Source: Thalassovita autumnalis
Lineage (GTDB): Bacteria > Pseudomonadota > Alphaproteobacteria > Rhodobacterales > Rhodobacteraceae
DNA length: 64,000 nt
Direction of reading: 5' to 3'
NCBI RefSeq assembly: GCF_001458255.1
Contig: NZ_CYSB01000039.1
Location: 1 to 64,000, forward strand
Of the stretch, positions 1 through 9,100 are shown one piece after another (position 1 is the first letter of the stretch; each line of letters starts with the position of its first letter). The notes beneath the pieces are model-generated. The model searched no databases, was not told the origin of the DNA, and saw nothing but the letters and a program-made list of their open reading frames with translations. The translations under genes and the position numbers were made by a program.

Positions 1-55
1 CGATGGTGCCGATGTTAACGTGCGGTTTGGAACGCTCAAACTTTTCCTTTGCCAT
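1..55 (-). CDS. tuf: Elongation factor Tu, N-terminal end (partial)
   Basis: The minus strand begins a protein with MAKEKFERSKPHVNIGTI, the strongly conserved N terminus of EF-Tu, just before the first GTP-binding loop. EF-Tu delivers aminoacyl-tRNA to the ribosome in the cytoplasm. Only 18 codons are inside the window and the rest lies beyond base 1. The start is the ATG ending at base 55. The 78 bases upstream separate it from the stop of a lipoprotein gene on the same strand and should hold its promoter, since a tuf gene is normally very highly expressed. Whether this is the only tuf copy cannot be told here. Confidence 0.93.
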   Translation of the reverse strand, partial: MAKEKFERSKPHVNIGTI

Positions 56-133
56 TCTAAAGGCGCCTCGTGTTTAGGGGGCCCTCGCCCCGATTGATCA
101 TCGCGGGCCGTTTATTGGGTTCGGAGAGGAAAA

Positions 134-835
134 TCAAGCGTCTGTTGCATCCTCAGTGGCCTCATCGGCCCCCTGTTGCGACGTTTCGGTCGCGGTTTCT
201 TCCGCAGCTGCCGCCTCGGTGGCATTTTCTGCCTCTTGTTCAGGGGCTTCGCCCTCCACAGCAGCATCTGCTGTCGCCGCATCCGCAGCGTCACCTTCAG
301 GCACAAACCAGCCTTCTTCGGCATGTTGACGCTCAAGGTAGTTCTTGATCAGCCGAGCCGCATTTTCGCTGAGATTCTTGATCTGCACCTCTTTGGATTG
401 GGTGAGGCCAGATCCGATGAAGGTTTCCCCCGACATCCGTTCCAAAACGGTGATCTGCTTGGGCTCTGCGTTCATTTTGACACCCTTGGCGTCATCCCAG
501 ACATCGAGGTTGAGGATCAACACTGATTTCGGGGAGGCCACAACGGGCAGACCGGGCTGGGCCAGCACAAACCCCTGTACTGAAACGCCAAAGTGATAGA
601 GGCGATCGCCTTCATAGCGGTCGAATCGGGTGCCAATGGCCTGTTTCAAGGCGGTGACCCATTCTTCCTGTTCAGCGTCTCGTGACACTGGGCCTTTGAC
701 CATGTTGTTGGCCACCACGATGTTGTGACCAAAGGCGAAGTCCCCCAGCGGTTCTGGTTTTTCTTCCAGATCACCGGTGGACGAACAGGCCACCAATCCA
801 AAAAGCGCCAGCCCCGCCAGAATTCGCATCAGCAT
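134..835 (-). CDS. Hypothetical lipoprotein
   Basis: This 233-residue protein opens with a type II signal peptide ending in a lipobox (LVAC followed by SSTG), so it should be lipid-anchored in the envelope. The start at 835 is chosen because GGGAGAGG lies six bases before it; an upstream extension would bury the signal peptide. The middle (about residues 25-175) is a compact mixed domain I do not recognise. The C-terminal 55 residues are almost only Ala, Glu, Thr, Asp and Gln, an acidic low-complexity tail that is probably disordered. It lies upstream of tuf on the same strand, with no evident functional link. I assign no function. Confidence 0.8.
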   Translation of the reverse strand: MLMRILAGLALFGLVACSSTGDLEEKPEPLGDFAFGHNIVVANNMVKGPVSRDAEQEEWVTALKQAIGTRFDRYEGDRLYHFGVSVQGFVLAQPGLPVVASPKSVLILNLDVWDDAKGVKMNAEPKQITVLERMSGETFIGSGLTQSKEVQIKNLSENAARLIKNYLERQHAEEGWFVPEGDAADAATADAAVEGEAPEQEAENATEAAAAEETATETSQQGADEATEDATDA

Positions 836-988
836 CCCAAACCTCTCCCTTGATCCTGCAGTGCCCTCTTTGTCGAAGGCTTTCCCTGCCATACCGCAGC
901 CACTGCGCGCAGGCAAATTGCCTCACGCGGCGCGGATGGATTGCCGTGGCAAACGTTGCACATATATCCTGATAGAGGAGGAGTGAGG

Positions 989-2371
989 ATGCCCTATATC
1001 CCAGAGATCACCGGTGCCCCCAGCCATGTTGCCCTACCCGCCCATGTGCCATTGGTGCGCGAACCCTGGGGCATGTTGAAATCCCTGCGTGCGGCGCGGC
1101 AGAACCTGCTGTCGATCATCCCTGAAGTGGCGACCCGCCAACCGATGGTCAGCGGCAAAACCGGCCGGCGCTGGCATATGGTGATGGATCCCGATGCCAT
1201 CCGCCGGGTGCTGCTGGAACGGGTAGAGGACTATCCCAAATCCCTGGTCACCAAGAACCTGCTGCGGCCGGCCATTGGCGAATCGTTGTTCATTGCCGAA
1301 GGCGCCCATTGGCGCTGGCAGCGCCGGGCCGCCGCGCCGGTGTTTTCGCACCGCAACGTCACCAACCTCACCCCGGTGATGAGCGCCGCAGCCGAGGCGG
1401 CCTGCGCCCGGGTCGAGGCCGCCGGCCCAAGGGCCATCAACTTGGCGGATGAAATGGTGCGCGCCACCTTTGATGTGATCAGCGATGTGACCTTTTCCGG
1501 CGATGAAGGCTTTGACCGCGCCGCCATTCACCGCGCGATTGACGCGTATATCGCTGAGGCTGGGAAGATTTCGCTCTTTGATATGCTGGGCCTGCCCGAT
1601 TGGGTGCCGCGGCCGGGACGGATGGTCTCAGGCCAAGCGCTTAAAGAGATGAAGCGGGTCGCCGATGCCTCCATCGAGGGGCGGCGACAGGGTGGAGCAC
1701 GGAAGGTGCCGGATCTGCTGGACCTGCTGCTGGCCGGTGAAGACCCGGAAACCAATCGACAGATGAACACCGGCGAATTGCGCGACAACCTGTTGACCTT
1801 CATCGTGGCGGGGCATGAAACCACTGCGCTGACATTGGGCTGGGCGCTTTACCTGATGGGGTTTGATCAGGCCGCCCAAGACAGGGCGCGGGCGGAGGCG
1901 CAGGCAGCCTTTGGCAAGGGGACCGCCACCGCGGCGCATCTGGAACAACTGCCGTTCCTGCGCCAGATCGTGGAGGAAACCCTGCGGCTATACCCGCCGG
2001 CGGCGATCCTGTCGCGAACTGCGCAGAAGGAGGATACGCTCGGTGGGCGTGACGTCTACCCGGGTGACACAGTGATGATCCCGATCTATGCGCTGCATCG
2101 CAATCAGCTGCTGTGGCAGGACCCGGATCAGTTTCGCCCCGAGCGGTTTGAGAACCGCAAAGCGATCCAGCGTTATGCCTACCTGCCCTTTGGCGACGGG
2201 CCACGGATCTGCATCGGCGCCTCTTTCGCGCTGCAAGAGGCGGTGATCATCCTCGCCACCTTGCTGGCGCGCTACCGGTTTACCCCGGTGCCCGGCCATA
2301 CACCGAAACCCGTGATGATCCTGACCCTGCGCCCCGAAGGCGGCGTCTGGCTGCAGGCAGAGGCGGTTTAG
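989..2371 (+). CDS. Cytochrome P450
   Basis: This 460-residue cytoplasmic haem monooxygenase has all the P450 landmarks: the I-helix AGHETT at residues 274-279 for oxygen activation, the ExxR pair in EETLRLYPP (about 330-333), and the haem loop FGDGPRICIG at 401-410 with Cys408 as the iron ligand. It is a single-domain enzyme that needs separate redox partners, and no ferredoxin or reductase gene is adjacent. The sequence style resembles the fatty-acid hydroxylase-like bacterial P450s (CYP4/CYP102-like), but the substrate cannot be read from it. The start at 989 has GAGGAG at good spacing; a longer upstream frame lacks a site. It converges on parC. Confidence 0.93.
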   Translation: MPYIPEITGAPSHVALPAHVPLVREPWGMLKSLRAARQNLLSIIPEVATRQPMVSGKTGRRWHMVMDPDAIRRVLLERVEDYPKSLVTKNLLRPAIGESLFIAEGAHWRWQRRAAAPVFSHRNVTNLTPVMSAAAEAACARVEAAGPRAINLADEMVRATFDVISDVTFSGDEGFDRAAIHRAIDAYIAEAGKISLFDMLGLPDWVPRPGRMVSGQALKEMKRVADASIEGRRQGGARKVPDLLDLLLAGEDPETNRQMNTGELRDNLLTFIVAGHETTALTLGWALYLMGFDQAAQDRARAEAQAAFGKGTATAAHLEQLPFLRQIVEETLRLYPPAAILSRTAQKEDTLGGRDVYPGDTVMIPIYALHRNQLLWQDPDQFRPERFENRKAIQRYAYLPFGDGPRICIGASFALQEAVIILATLLARYRFTPVPGHTPKPVMILTLRPEGGVWLQAEAV

Positions 2372-2386
2372 ATCGCGGAGGTATAT

Positions 2387-2436
2387 GGGGCGTTGCCCCC
2401 TTGGCCTGCGGCCAATTCCCCCAGAGTATTTGGGAA
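2387..2436. repeat. REP-like triple hairpin between P450 and parC
   Basis: Three short inverted repeats sit head to tail: GGGGC/GCCCC (2387-2399), TTGGCC/GGCCAA (2401-2415) and TTCCC/GGGAA (2416-2436). They are followed by an AACGTTGAAA-like tail. From memory, similar blocks ending in a CCCC-GAGTATTT stretch recur after stop codons in Rhodobacterales genomes. It lies between two convergent genes, as expected of an extragenic palindromic element. Confidence 0.5.
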
Positions 2437-2472
2437 ACGTTGAAAGCGATTTGGCAGCCCGCCGAAGGCGCC

Positions 2473-2501
2473 AAAAATAGAGCGGGCCCCGCGAGGGACC
2501 C
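2473..2501 (-). terminator. Intrinsic terminator of parC
   Basis: Read on the minus strand, GGGTCCC-TCGC-GGGGCCC forms a 7-bp stem (one G-U pair) with a four-base loop. A T-rich stretch follows a few bases later. It begins ten bases past the parC stop. Confidence 0.65.
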
Positions 2502-2510
2502 ACATTTGAA

Positions 2511-4856
2511 TTAGGTAAATTTCATATCACGGGGGAAGCCATACGGGGGCTTCTTGCCAACGCCGGCGCGTTTGCCCAGCCATTCGGACATATCCGGCTC
2601 ATGGCGGGTTTTGCCGCCGCCCATTTCCCAGCTGAGCCCCTGTTCCCAGGTGAAGGTGGTGATGTCCGACAGGCCGCCGTCCAGCTCCAACGTGCCCTGC
2701 CGGCCGCGCGCCATGTTGTATTTCTGCAGGCGCACCCCTTTGCCGCGAGTCATCTCTGGCAGTTCTTCCACCGGGAAGACCAGGAATTTTCCGTTCTGGC
2801 TGACAATGGCGACGTGATCGCCCGCGATGGGGCGAACCAACTGGGCCTTCACATCGTCTTTGACGTTCAGCACCTGTTTGCCGGTCCGGGTCTGGGCCAG
2901 GATCTCATCCTCGGGCACCATGAAACCGTTGCCTTCGGTGGAGGCGACCAGCAGTTTCTGACCGGGGCGGTGAATGAAGAGATCAATGATCTCCGCCTCA
3001 TTCGGGATATCCACCATCAGGCGCAGCGGTTCCCCCATGCCACGGCCACCCGGCAGGTTCGACGATTGCAGGGTATAGAAACGCCCGTTGCTGGCAAAGA
3101 CCAGCAGGCGATCGGTGGTTTCGGCGTGGAAGATGAAACGCGCGCCGTCGCCGTCTTTGAACTTCAGCTCACGCTTCAGATCGATATGGCCGGTCATGGC
3201 GCGGATCCAGCCCATCTGCGAGCAGACGATGGTGATCGGTTCGCGGTCGATCATCGCCTCCAGCGGCACCTCTTCGGCTTCCACGGCTTCGGCGAAATCG
3301 GACCGGCGTTTGCCCCCTTCGGAACTGCGGCCAAACTGTTTGCGGGTCTCTTTCAGCTCTTCGCTGATACGGATCCATTGCAGGTCTTCACTGCCCAAGA
3401 GTTCCAGCAGGCCGGCGCGTTCTTCCAGCAGGGCGTCGCGTTCGCGGGTCAGCTCGATCTCTTCCAGGCGGCGCAGGGAGCGCAGGCGCATGTTGAGGAT
3501 CGCCTCGGCCTGAACCTCGGTCAGTTCGCCCACACCTTCGCCCGCAGGCAATGGGGAGCGGTAATCGCTCTCATCCGTGGCGCGCGGTTTCTTGTCGGCC
3601 CAGTTTTCCGCCATCAGCGCCTGTTTCGGCGCATCGTCATAGCGGATGATGTCAATCACCCGGTCGAGGTTGAGGAAGGCAATGATCAGGCCTTCCAGCA
3701 CCTCAAGACGGTGATCGATCTTATCCAACCGATGTCTGGACCGGCGTTGCAGCACATCCCGACGATGATCCAGGAAGGCGCGCAGCACCTCTTTCAGCGA
3801 ACACACTTTGGGTGTCACGCCATCAATCAACACGTTCATGTTGAGCGAGAATTTGATTTCCAGATCCGAGTTGCGGAACATCAGGTTCATCAGAACCGCC
3901 GGATCTACGTTCTTGGACTTGGGTTCCAGAATCAGGCGGATGTCATCGGCGGATTCGTCACGTACATCGGCCAGAATCGGGATCTTCTTGGTCTGGATCA
4001 GCTCAGCGATCTTTTCGATCAGCTTGGACTTCTGCACCTGATAGGGGATCTCGGTGATCACGATCTGCCAGGTGCCACGGCCCAGATCCTCAACCTCCCA
4101 CTTACAGCGCAGGCGGAAGCTACCGCGCCCGGTGGCATAGGCTTTGGCGATGTTTTCGCGCGGCTCCACGATCACGCCGCCAGTTGGGAAATCCGGCCCC
4201 GGCACATAGTTCAGCAGGGTCTCATCCCGGGCATCGGGTGTCTTGATCAGATGCAGGCAGGCGCCAATCAGCTCTTCGATGTTATGGGGCGGAATATTCG
4301 TCGCCATGCCCACGGCGATCCCTGCGGCGCCATTGGCCAGAAGGTTCGGGAAGGCGGCGGGCAGAACCACAGGTTCGTTGAGCGTGCCATCGTAGTTTTC
4401 GCGGAAATCAACGGCGTTTTCATTGAGGCCTTCCAGCAGCGCCTCAGCCGCGGCGGTCATCCGCGCCTCAGTATAGCGCGAGGCCGCGGGGTTATCACCG
4501 TCAATGTTGCCGAAGTTGCCCTGACCGTCGACCAGCGGGTAGCGTACGTTGAAGTCCTGCGCCAGACGCGCCATGGCGTCATAGATCGCGGCGTCCCCGT
4601 GCGGGTGATAGTTGCCCATCACGTCGCCCGAGATTTTGGCAGACTTCCGGAAACCCCCACTTGCCGAGAGTTTCAGCTCACGCATGGCGTAAAGGATTCG
4701 CCGATGCACCGGCTTCAGCCCGTCACGCGCATCCGGAAGCGCCCGGTGCATAATCGTGCTGAGTGCATAGGTGAGATAGCGTTCGCCAATGGCCCGGCGC
4801 AGAGGCTCGGCCACTTCCAGCTGGTCCATATTGGGGTCGTCGGTCACGTCAGTCAT
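2511..4856 (-). CDS. parC: DNA topoisomerase IV subunit A
   Basis: The 781-residue protein is the breakage-reunion subunit of topoisomerase IV, which unlinks daughter chromosomes together with ParE. The N-terminal half holds the winged-helix and tower domains, with the catalytic tyrosine in [10 protein letters not shown] (Tyr128). The C-terminal half has the degenerate beta-propeller repeats. It is ParC rather than GyrA because the GyrA-box typical of gyrase is absent and the length and N terminus match alphaproteobacterial ParC. In the quinolone-determining region [10 protein letters not shown], Ala89 and Asp93 replace the Ser80 and Glu84 of E. coli. The start at 4856 (MTDVTDD) is preferred over a longer frame that lacks homology; its ribosome site is weak. 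Confidence 0.95.
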   Translation of the reverse strand: MTDVTDDPNMDQLEVAEPLRRAIGERYLTYALSTIMHRALPDARDGLKPVHRRILYAMRELKLSASGGFRKSAKISGDVMGNYHPHGDAAIYDAMARLAQDFNVRYPLVDGQGNFGNIDGDNPAASRYTEARMTAAAEALLEGLNENAVDFRENYDGTLNEPVVLPAAFPNLLANGAAGIAVGMATNIPPHNIEELIGACLHLIKTPDARDETLLNYVPGPDFPTGGVIVEPRENIAKAYATGRGSFRLRCKWEVEDLGRGTWQIVITEIPYQVQKSKLIEKIAELIQTKKIPILADVRDESADDIRLILEPKSKNVDPAVLMNLMFRNSDLEIKFSLNMNVLIDGVTPKVCSLKEVLRAFLDHRRDVLQRRSRHRLDKIDHRLEVLEGLIIAFLNLDRVIDIIRYDDAPKQALMAENWADKKPRATDESDYRSPLPAGEGVGELTEVQAEAILNMRLRSLRRLEEIELTRERDALLEERAGLLELLGSEDLQWIRISEELKETRKQFGRSSEGGKRRSDFAEAVEAEEVPLEAMIDREPITIVCSQMGWIRAMTGHIDLKRELKFKDGDGARFIFHAETTDRLLVFASNGRFYTLQSSNLPGGRGMGEPLRLMVDIPNEAEIIDLFIHRPGQKLLVASTEGNGFMVPEDEILAQTRTGKQVLNVKDDVKAQLVRPIAGDHVAIVSQNGKFLVFPVEELPEMTRGKGVRLQKYNMARGRQGTLELDGGLSDITTFTWEQGLSWEMGGGKTRHEPDMSEWLGKRAGVGKKPPYGFPRDMKFT

Positions 4857-5058
4857 AGATGCTGTGTAGCCGCGCAGGCTGACCCCGACAAGCCTTGCGC
4901 CGTTGAATTTGCTGCTTGCACACGCCGCCGTGCCAGATTCGCAGCACCCCACCACCTAGGGGGGAAGTTTATCAGCAGAGTCCCCATGAGGGGCACTGAT
5001 ATGGTAAGATACTTGCATTGATATCATTTCCTTTTACTCCCCCCGAAGGAGGTGCGGC

Positions 5059-5781
5059 ATGTCGCGCTTCGTTTTTCTATCTTTGATCTTTATGGCGCTG
5101 GCTTTTTATGAGTTGAGCGGCGGCGATAGTTTTGACCCCGAGGCTGAGGGCGCGTTGCGTCAGGCCGCACGTGGCGCGGACTCCGCACCACCAACCGCCG
5201 GCCAGCCCACGCCCGAAGTGGCCCGTCAGGCCGTCGACATCAGCCTGAGCATTCCAGCAACGGACCGGGCCGCGCCCGCCCCAAAACCCGTGCCACAGCG
5301 GGAGCGTTTCGCGCAGATGCCGCTGCCCCGGTTTGAGGTCGCGCGCCTGCCGCTGGTGCGGGCCACAGATGTGCCCGTGCAGGTTTCCGTCGCCAACCCG
5401 CAGCCATCCGCAGGACCCGCCACCCTGACCGATGATGCCACCAGCGCCGACATCGTCGCAGCGATTGCAGCCGAGGTTGTGGCTGAGCGTCAGGCGGGAT
5501 TTGATCCCCAGCGCACGCAGGTGATTGACGCCGTGCCAGAGGTCGACCTGCGCCAAGTCATCGTCAGCCGCGCCAATATGCGCAACGGCCCCGGCACCCG
5601 GTACAATGTCCTGCTCAGCCTGCCCCGCGGCACCGCCGTGAAGGTTCTGCAAGATCCCAGCACCGGCTGGCTGAAGCTGCAGGTGCGTGATGGGGTGGCA
5701 GAAGCAGGACGCATCGGCTGGATCTCCGCCAAGTTGCTCAGCGCCAAGGTCACGCCGCCGGAAACCGCGCCCCCCCGCTGA
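5059..5781 (+). CDS. SH3b-domain envelope protein
   Basis: This 240-residue protein has an N-terminal hydrophobic segment (residues 1-19) that acts as a signal or membrane anchor. A Pro/Ala-rich low-complexity linker covers about residues 30-165. A bacterial SH3 domain follows at about 170-230, with the typical pattern VSRANMRNGPGTRYNVL and a closing GWISAKLL. SH3b domains bind peptidoglycan or peptide ligands, so a periplasmic wall-associated role is likely, though the ligand is not shown. The start has a near-perfect AAGGAGGT seven bases upstream. It is divergent from parC across about 200 bases that must hold both promoters. Confidence 0.85.
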   Translation: MSRFVFLSLIFMALAFYELSGGDSFDPEAEGALRQAARGADSAPPTAGQPTPEVARQAVDISLSIPATDRAAPAPKPVPQRERFAQMPLPRFEVARLPLVRATDVPVQVSVANPQPSAGPATLTDDATSADIVAAIAAEVVAERQAGFDPQRTQVIDAVPEVDLRQVIVSRANMRNGPGTRYNVLLSLPRGTAVKVLQDPSTGWLKLQVRDGVAEAGRIGWISAKLLSAKVTPPETAPPR

Positions 5782-5862
5782 CAGTGCAGAGATTGCGTCA
5801 GCCAACTGAATGCCCTAGCCCTTTTGCCAGCAGTGCAAACAGGGAAGAGGCGCATCACGGCC

Positions 5863-6696
5863 ATGGCACAAAAAACCATTTTGATCACCGGCTGCTCTTC
5901 AGGCATCGGCTATGACGCCGCGCATGGGCTAAAGGCCGAGGGCTGGCGCGTCTTTGCCGCCTGCCGTCAACAGAAAGACTGTGACCGGCTTGCGGCGGAA
6001 GGTCTGGAAACCGTGCAGCTGGATTACAGCGATGAGGCTTCGATCACCGCAGCCCTCACCCATGTGCTGGACCAGACCGGTGGCACGCTGGATGCGCTGT
6101 TTAACAACGGGGCCTATGCCTGCCCCGGCGCCAACGAGGATCTGCCGCGCGGCGCCCTGCGGGAGGTTTTTGAGGCCAATGTCTTTGGCTGGCACGATCT
6201 GACCCGGCAGGTGATCCCGGTGATGCGGGCGCAGGGGCATGGCCATATCGTCAACTGCTCATCTGTACTCGGGCTGGTGGTTGCGCCCTGGCGATCGGCC
6301 TATAACAGCAGCAAATTTGCACTGGAGGCGCTGACCGATACGCTGCGCATCGAAATGCGCGACACCGGTATCAAGGTGGTGTTGATCGAACCCGGCCCGG
6401 TCACCTCCAACATTCGCAAAAACGCCATTCCGCATTTTGAAAAATGGATCGATTGGGAAAACTCACCGCGGGCGGATCAATACCGGGCGACGCTGAACAA
6501 GCGGCTGTATAAGGACAGCGACAAGAAAGACACCTTTGAGCTGCCGCCCTCTGCTGTGACCGCCAAGCTGCTGCGCGCATTGAACAGCGCCAATCCGCGG
6601 CCCCGTTATTATGTCACCACGCCGACCTATATCATGGGCACATTGCGCCGCCTCCTGCCGACACGGGCGCTGGATTGGCTGCTGGCCAAAGGCTGA
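5863..6696 (+). CDS. Short-chain dehydrogenase/reductase (SDR family)
   Basis: This 277-residue classical SDR oxidoreductase carries the NAD(P)-binding TGCSSGIG near the N terminus, an NNG motif (LFNNGAYACPG) and the catalytic YNSSK preceded by the conserved serine (NCSSVLG). It probably interconverts an alcohol and a ketone or aldehyde, but the substrate is unknown. The C-terminal third (residues 190-277) is longer than in minimal SDRs and resembles retinol dehydrogenase-like members. The start at 5863 (MAQKTILITG) has GAAGAGG upstream; the longer frame adds 13 unlikely residues. It stands alone between the SH3 gene and the HIG1-type gene, both on the same strand. Confidence 0.9.
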   Translation: MAQKTILITGCSSGIGYDAAHGLKAEGWRVFAACRQQKDCDRLAAEGLETVQLDYSDEASITAALTHVLDQTGGTLDALFNNGAYACPGANEDLPRGALREVFEANVFGWHDLTRQVIPVMRAQGHGHIVNCSSVLGLVVAPWRSAYNSSKFALEALTDTLRIEMRDTGIKVVLIEPGPVTSNIRKNAIPHFEKWIDWENSPRADQYRATLNKRLYKDSDKKDTFELPPSAVTAKLLRALNSANPRPRYYVTTPTYIMGTLRRLLPTRALDWLLAKG

Positions 6697-6794
6697 CCTG
6701 CCCCTCCGCGCAGCAGCCCGCGACGAATTAGGGGCTTGCACGATGCGCCCGCACCTCTACATCAGGGAAAACCGAAAAAAGGGAATTGGGGATA

Positions 6795-6998
6795 ATGGCT
6801 GACGATCCGCTGTTTTACGTTGTGGCCTTTGCCTGTCTGGGCGTGCTGGTGATCCTGATGTTTGGGATCGGCGGCTTTGCCAAAGGGGGCGAGTTTAACA
6901 AGAAATACGCCAACAAGCTGATGCGCTGGCGCATCGCGGCCCAGTTCATCGCTGTTGTGCTGATCCTTGGGTTTGTCTGGCTGCGCGGGGGTTTCTGA
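6795..6998 (+). CDS. HIG1-type twin transmembrane protein
   Basis: This 67-residue inner-membrane protein has two hydrophobic helices (about residues 8-26 and 46-64) joined by a basic loop. The loop has the RxRxxxQ pattern (RWRIAAQ) seen in HIG1-domain proteins. In mitochondria, HIG1 proteins bind cytochrome c oxidase and respiratory supercomplexes, so a role near the terminal oxidase is plausible but inferred. The ATG at 6795 is preferred to an in-frame TTG at 6786, because a purine-rich site lies just before it. The stop is one base from the start of the cobalamin adenosyltransferase gene, so the two are surely co-transcribed. Confidence 0.8.
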   Translation: MADDPLFYVVAFACLGVLVILMFGIGGFAKGGEFNKKYANKLMRWRIAAQFIAVVLILGFVWLRGGF

Positions 6999-6999
6999 T

Positions 7000-7572
7000 A
7001 TGGTGGTCCTGAACAAGATCTACACCCGCACCGGCGACAAGGGTGACACAGCACTTGGCAACGGCACCCGTGTGGCGAAACATTCGGCGCGGGTGAACGC
7101 CTATGGCACCGTGGATGAGTTGAACGCGACGCTGGGTGTGGCGCGGCTGCAGGCCGAGGGTGAGATGGACGCAGCGCTGGGGCGGATGCAGAACGATCTG
7201 TTCGATCTGGGCGCCGACATGTGCCGCCCCGACATGGACAAAGACGCCGAGGCCGAATACCCGCCGCTGCGTGTCTCCGACGCACAGGTCGAACGGCTGG
7301 AAGCCGAGATCGATGCGATGAACAAGGACCTGAGCCCGCTGCGCAGTTTCATCCTGCCCGGTGGCACCGCCCTGTCCGCCCATTTGCATGTCTGCCGCAC
7401 CGTGGCGCGCCGCGCCGAACGTCTGGCGGTGGAACTGGCGGCGGATGAGCTGGTGAACCCGGCAGCGATCAAATACCTGAACCGTCTGAGCGATTGGTTC
7501 TTTGTCGGCGCCCGCGTCGCCAACGAAAATGGCGCCGACGATGTGCTCTGGGTGCCGGGCGCGAACCGGTAA
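7000..7572 (+). CDS. Cob(I)yrinic acid a,c-diamide / cob(I)alamin adenosyltransferase, PduO type
   Basis: The 190-residue enzyme transfers the adenosyl group of ATP to reduced corrinoid, making coenzyme B12. PduO-type signatures are present: the N-terminal ATP loop YTRTGDKGDTAL, a central ILPGGTALSAHLH, RRAER, and the C-terminal NRLSDWFFVGAR. The length is usual for the bacterial family, which works as a cytoplasmic trimer. Translation starts one base after the HIG1-type gene. Adenosylcobalamin would serve methylmalonyl-CoA mutase, ethylmalonyl-CoA mutase or ribonucleotide reductase in this group, but none of these is in the window. It converges with the SpoIIAA-like gene. Confidence 0.92.
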   Translation: MVVLNKIYTRTGDKGDTALGNGTRVAKHSARVNAYGTVDELNATLGVARLQAEGEMDAALGRMQNDLFDLGADMCRPDMDKDAEAEYPPLRVSDAQVERLEAEIDAMNKDLSPLRSFILPGGTALSAHLHVCRTVARRAERLAVELAADELVNPAAIKYLNRLSDWFFVGARVANENGADDVLWVPGANR

Positions 7573-7586
7573 TCGGCTTAGCAGGC

Positions 7587-7973
7587 CTAGGCAGGGGCGC
7601 TTGCAGGCGCCTCTGCCAGCCAGGCTTCAGCGGCCTTTTCCTGATCCAGATCGAAGGCTTTGATGTCGATGCCACCGAACAGGCTGCCTTTCATCTCGGC
7701 GGCAGATTGCAGCCAGCTGGCATCGGTTAGAACGGCACAGCGATCGTAGCAGCTGAGCAGACCAAAAAGCGCAGGCAAGCGCGTCATCTCCACCCCGATG
7801 GCTGCGAAGCTGGGCATCGCAAAGTCTGGGATCCGGTAAAGCATGACGCCGCCGGTAATGCCTTCGGAAAGGCTAATCAGGTCATCCAGTCCTTTGCGCA
7901 TTTCTTCAGCGTCGACCTTCCCGCTCAGGGTCAAGTCTACTCGGTTCGGGGCAATCTTGGTCACAGCTAACAT
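7587..7973 (-). CDS. SpoIIAA-like (STAS-related) protein
   Basis: This 128-residue cytoplasmic protein matches the SpoIIAA-like family (PF11964) in pattern: an N-terminal strand pair with VDLTLSGKVDAEEM, a central RIPDFAMPSF and a helical C terminus with WLAEA. Family members are small STAS-fold proteins of unclear function, sometimes linked to lipid or membrane binding. The start at 7973 (MLAVTK) follows AAGGAG at ideal spacing and is preferred to an upstream frame. Its last codons lie within an inverted repeat (about 7590-7617) which may also act as a transcription stop for the convergent adenosyltransferase gene. Confidence 0.75.
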   Translation of the reverse strand: MLAVTKIAPNRVDLTLSGKVDAEEMRKGLDDLISLSEGITGGVMLYRIPDFAMPSFAAIGVEMTRLPALFGLLSCYDRCAVLTDASWLQSAAEMKGSLFGGIDIKAFDLDQEKAAEAWLAEAPASAPA

Positions 7974-8341
7974 GGCGGTCACTCCTTTCCCCAATAGGAT
8001 AGCAGCCGCCCGCACGACATACCCTGATCGAGGTCAAGGCTGACAGCCCCTCCGCAATGACCGGGTGATTCCTTTTGTGGCGCTCAACGCGCGCGAGGAG
8101 CCTACGGCCAGAACACGGATTCGCGCTGATATACAGCCGCGACACTCAGTTTCACCCTTCCCCAGGGGAAGCTGCAAAATTTCAGCAACTTTTCTGTCGC
8201 AAAAAATGCGGAACGCGGCGTCCTTTGGCGCTAACGTGACGATTTTGCCCTGTTTTGCCATCGCGCAAGAATATAACAAAGGCACATAGCATTTCGGCAC
8301 TGCAGCAATTGTGGCGCCAAGCACTGAAGGGAGACCACGAA
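7974..8341. other. Intergenic region upstream of etfBA
   Basis: The 368 bases separate the divergent SpoIIAA-like gene and etfB. The left end holds the AAGGAG site of the SpoIIAA-like gene and the right end the GGGAGACC site of etfB. Open frames on both strands show no family resemblance. The promoters of both genes must lie here, but I cannot pick a convincing -35/-10 pair or operator. Confidence 0.5.
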
Positions 8342-9100
8342 ATGAAGGTACTCGTACCTGTCAAACGTGTGATCGACTATAACGTGAAAGTTCGCGTGAA
8401 AGCGGACGGCAGCGGCGTCGATCTCGCCAACGTCAAGATGTCAATGAACCCATTCGACGAGATCGCCGTCGAAGAGGCCATTCGCCTGAAAGAAGCAGGC
8501 AAAGCCGATGAGGTCGTTGTGGTCTCGATCGGTGTGAAGCAAAGCCAGGAAACCCTGCGCACTGCACTGGCCATGGGCGCCGACCGCGCCATCCTGGTGA
8601 ACGCGGCTGACGATGTACATCAGGACATCGAACCGCTGGCCGTTGCCAAGATCCTGAAAGCCGTTGTCGACGAAGAGCAGCCGCAGCTGGTCATCGCCGG
8701 TAAACAGGCGATCGACAACGACATGAACGCGACCGGCCAGATGCTGGCGGCGCTGTTGGGTTGGGGTCAGGCGACCTTTGCGTCCGAAGTGGACGTGGAT
8801 GGCGATGCTGCCACCGTGACCCGCGAAGTGGACGGCGGTCTGCAGACCATCAAGGTGAACCTGCCGGCGATCATCACCGCCGACCTGCGCCTGAACGAGC
8901 CGCGCTACGCCTCGCTGCCGAACATCATGAAAGCCAAGAAAAAGCCGCTGGATGAGAAAACCGCCGCCGACTACGGCGTCGACACCACCCCGCGTCTTGA
9001 GGTCGTGAAAACCGGTGAGCCGGCAGAACGTGCCGCAGGCATCATGGTTGGCTCGGTTGATGAGCTGGTTGCGAAACTGAAAGAAGCGGGGGCTGTATAA
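8342..9100 (+). CDS. etfB: Electron transfer flavoprotein subunit beta
   Basis: The 252-residue protein starts [16 protein letters not shown], the hallmark of EtfB. It holds the AMP-binding region and the family signature near its C-terminal third ([30 protein letters not shown], shown here only to locate it at about residues 178-207). With EtfA it forms the soluble FAD heterodimer. This carries electrons from acyl-CoA and other dehydrogenases to ETF:ubiquinone oxidoreductase. Its TAA stop overlaps the etfA start in TAATG, which couples translation and keeps the subunits equimolar. The codon choice is strongly biased, as in highly expressed genes. Confidence 0.97.
   Translation: MKVLVPVKRVIDYNVKVRVKADGSGVDLANVKMSMNPFDEIAVEEAIRLKEAGKADEVVVVSIGVKQSQETLRTALAMGADRAILVNAADDVHQDIEPLAVAKILKAVVDEEQPQLVIAGKQAIDNDMNATGQMLAALLGWGQATFASEVDVDGDAATVTREVDGGLQTIKVNLPAIITADLRLNEPRYASLPNIMKAKKKPLDEKTAADYGVDTTPRLEVVKTGEPAERAAGIMVGSVDELVAKLKEAGAV

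Noticed and set aside
2601-5021. Very long open frame opposite parC
   Set aside because: It mirrors the codon bias of parC, has no recognisable domain and no proper start; a by-product of high G+C.
8034-8324. Open frames on both strands in the etfBA upstream gap
   Set aside because: Neither has a good ribosome site or homology; the stretch is better read as promoter region.
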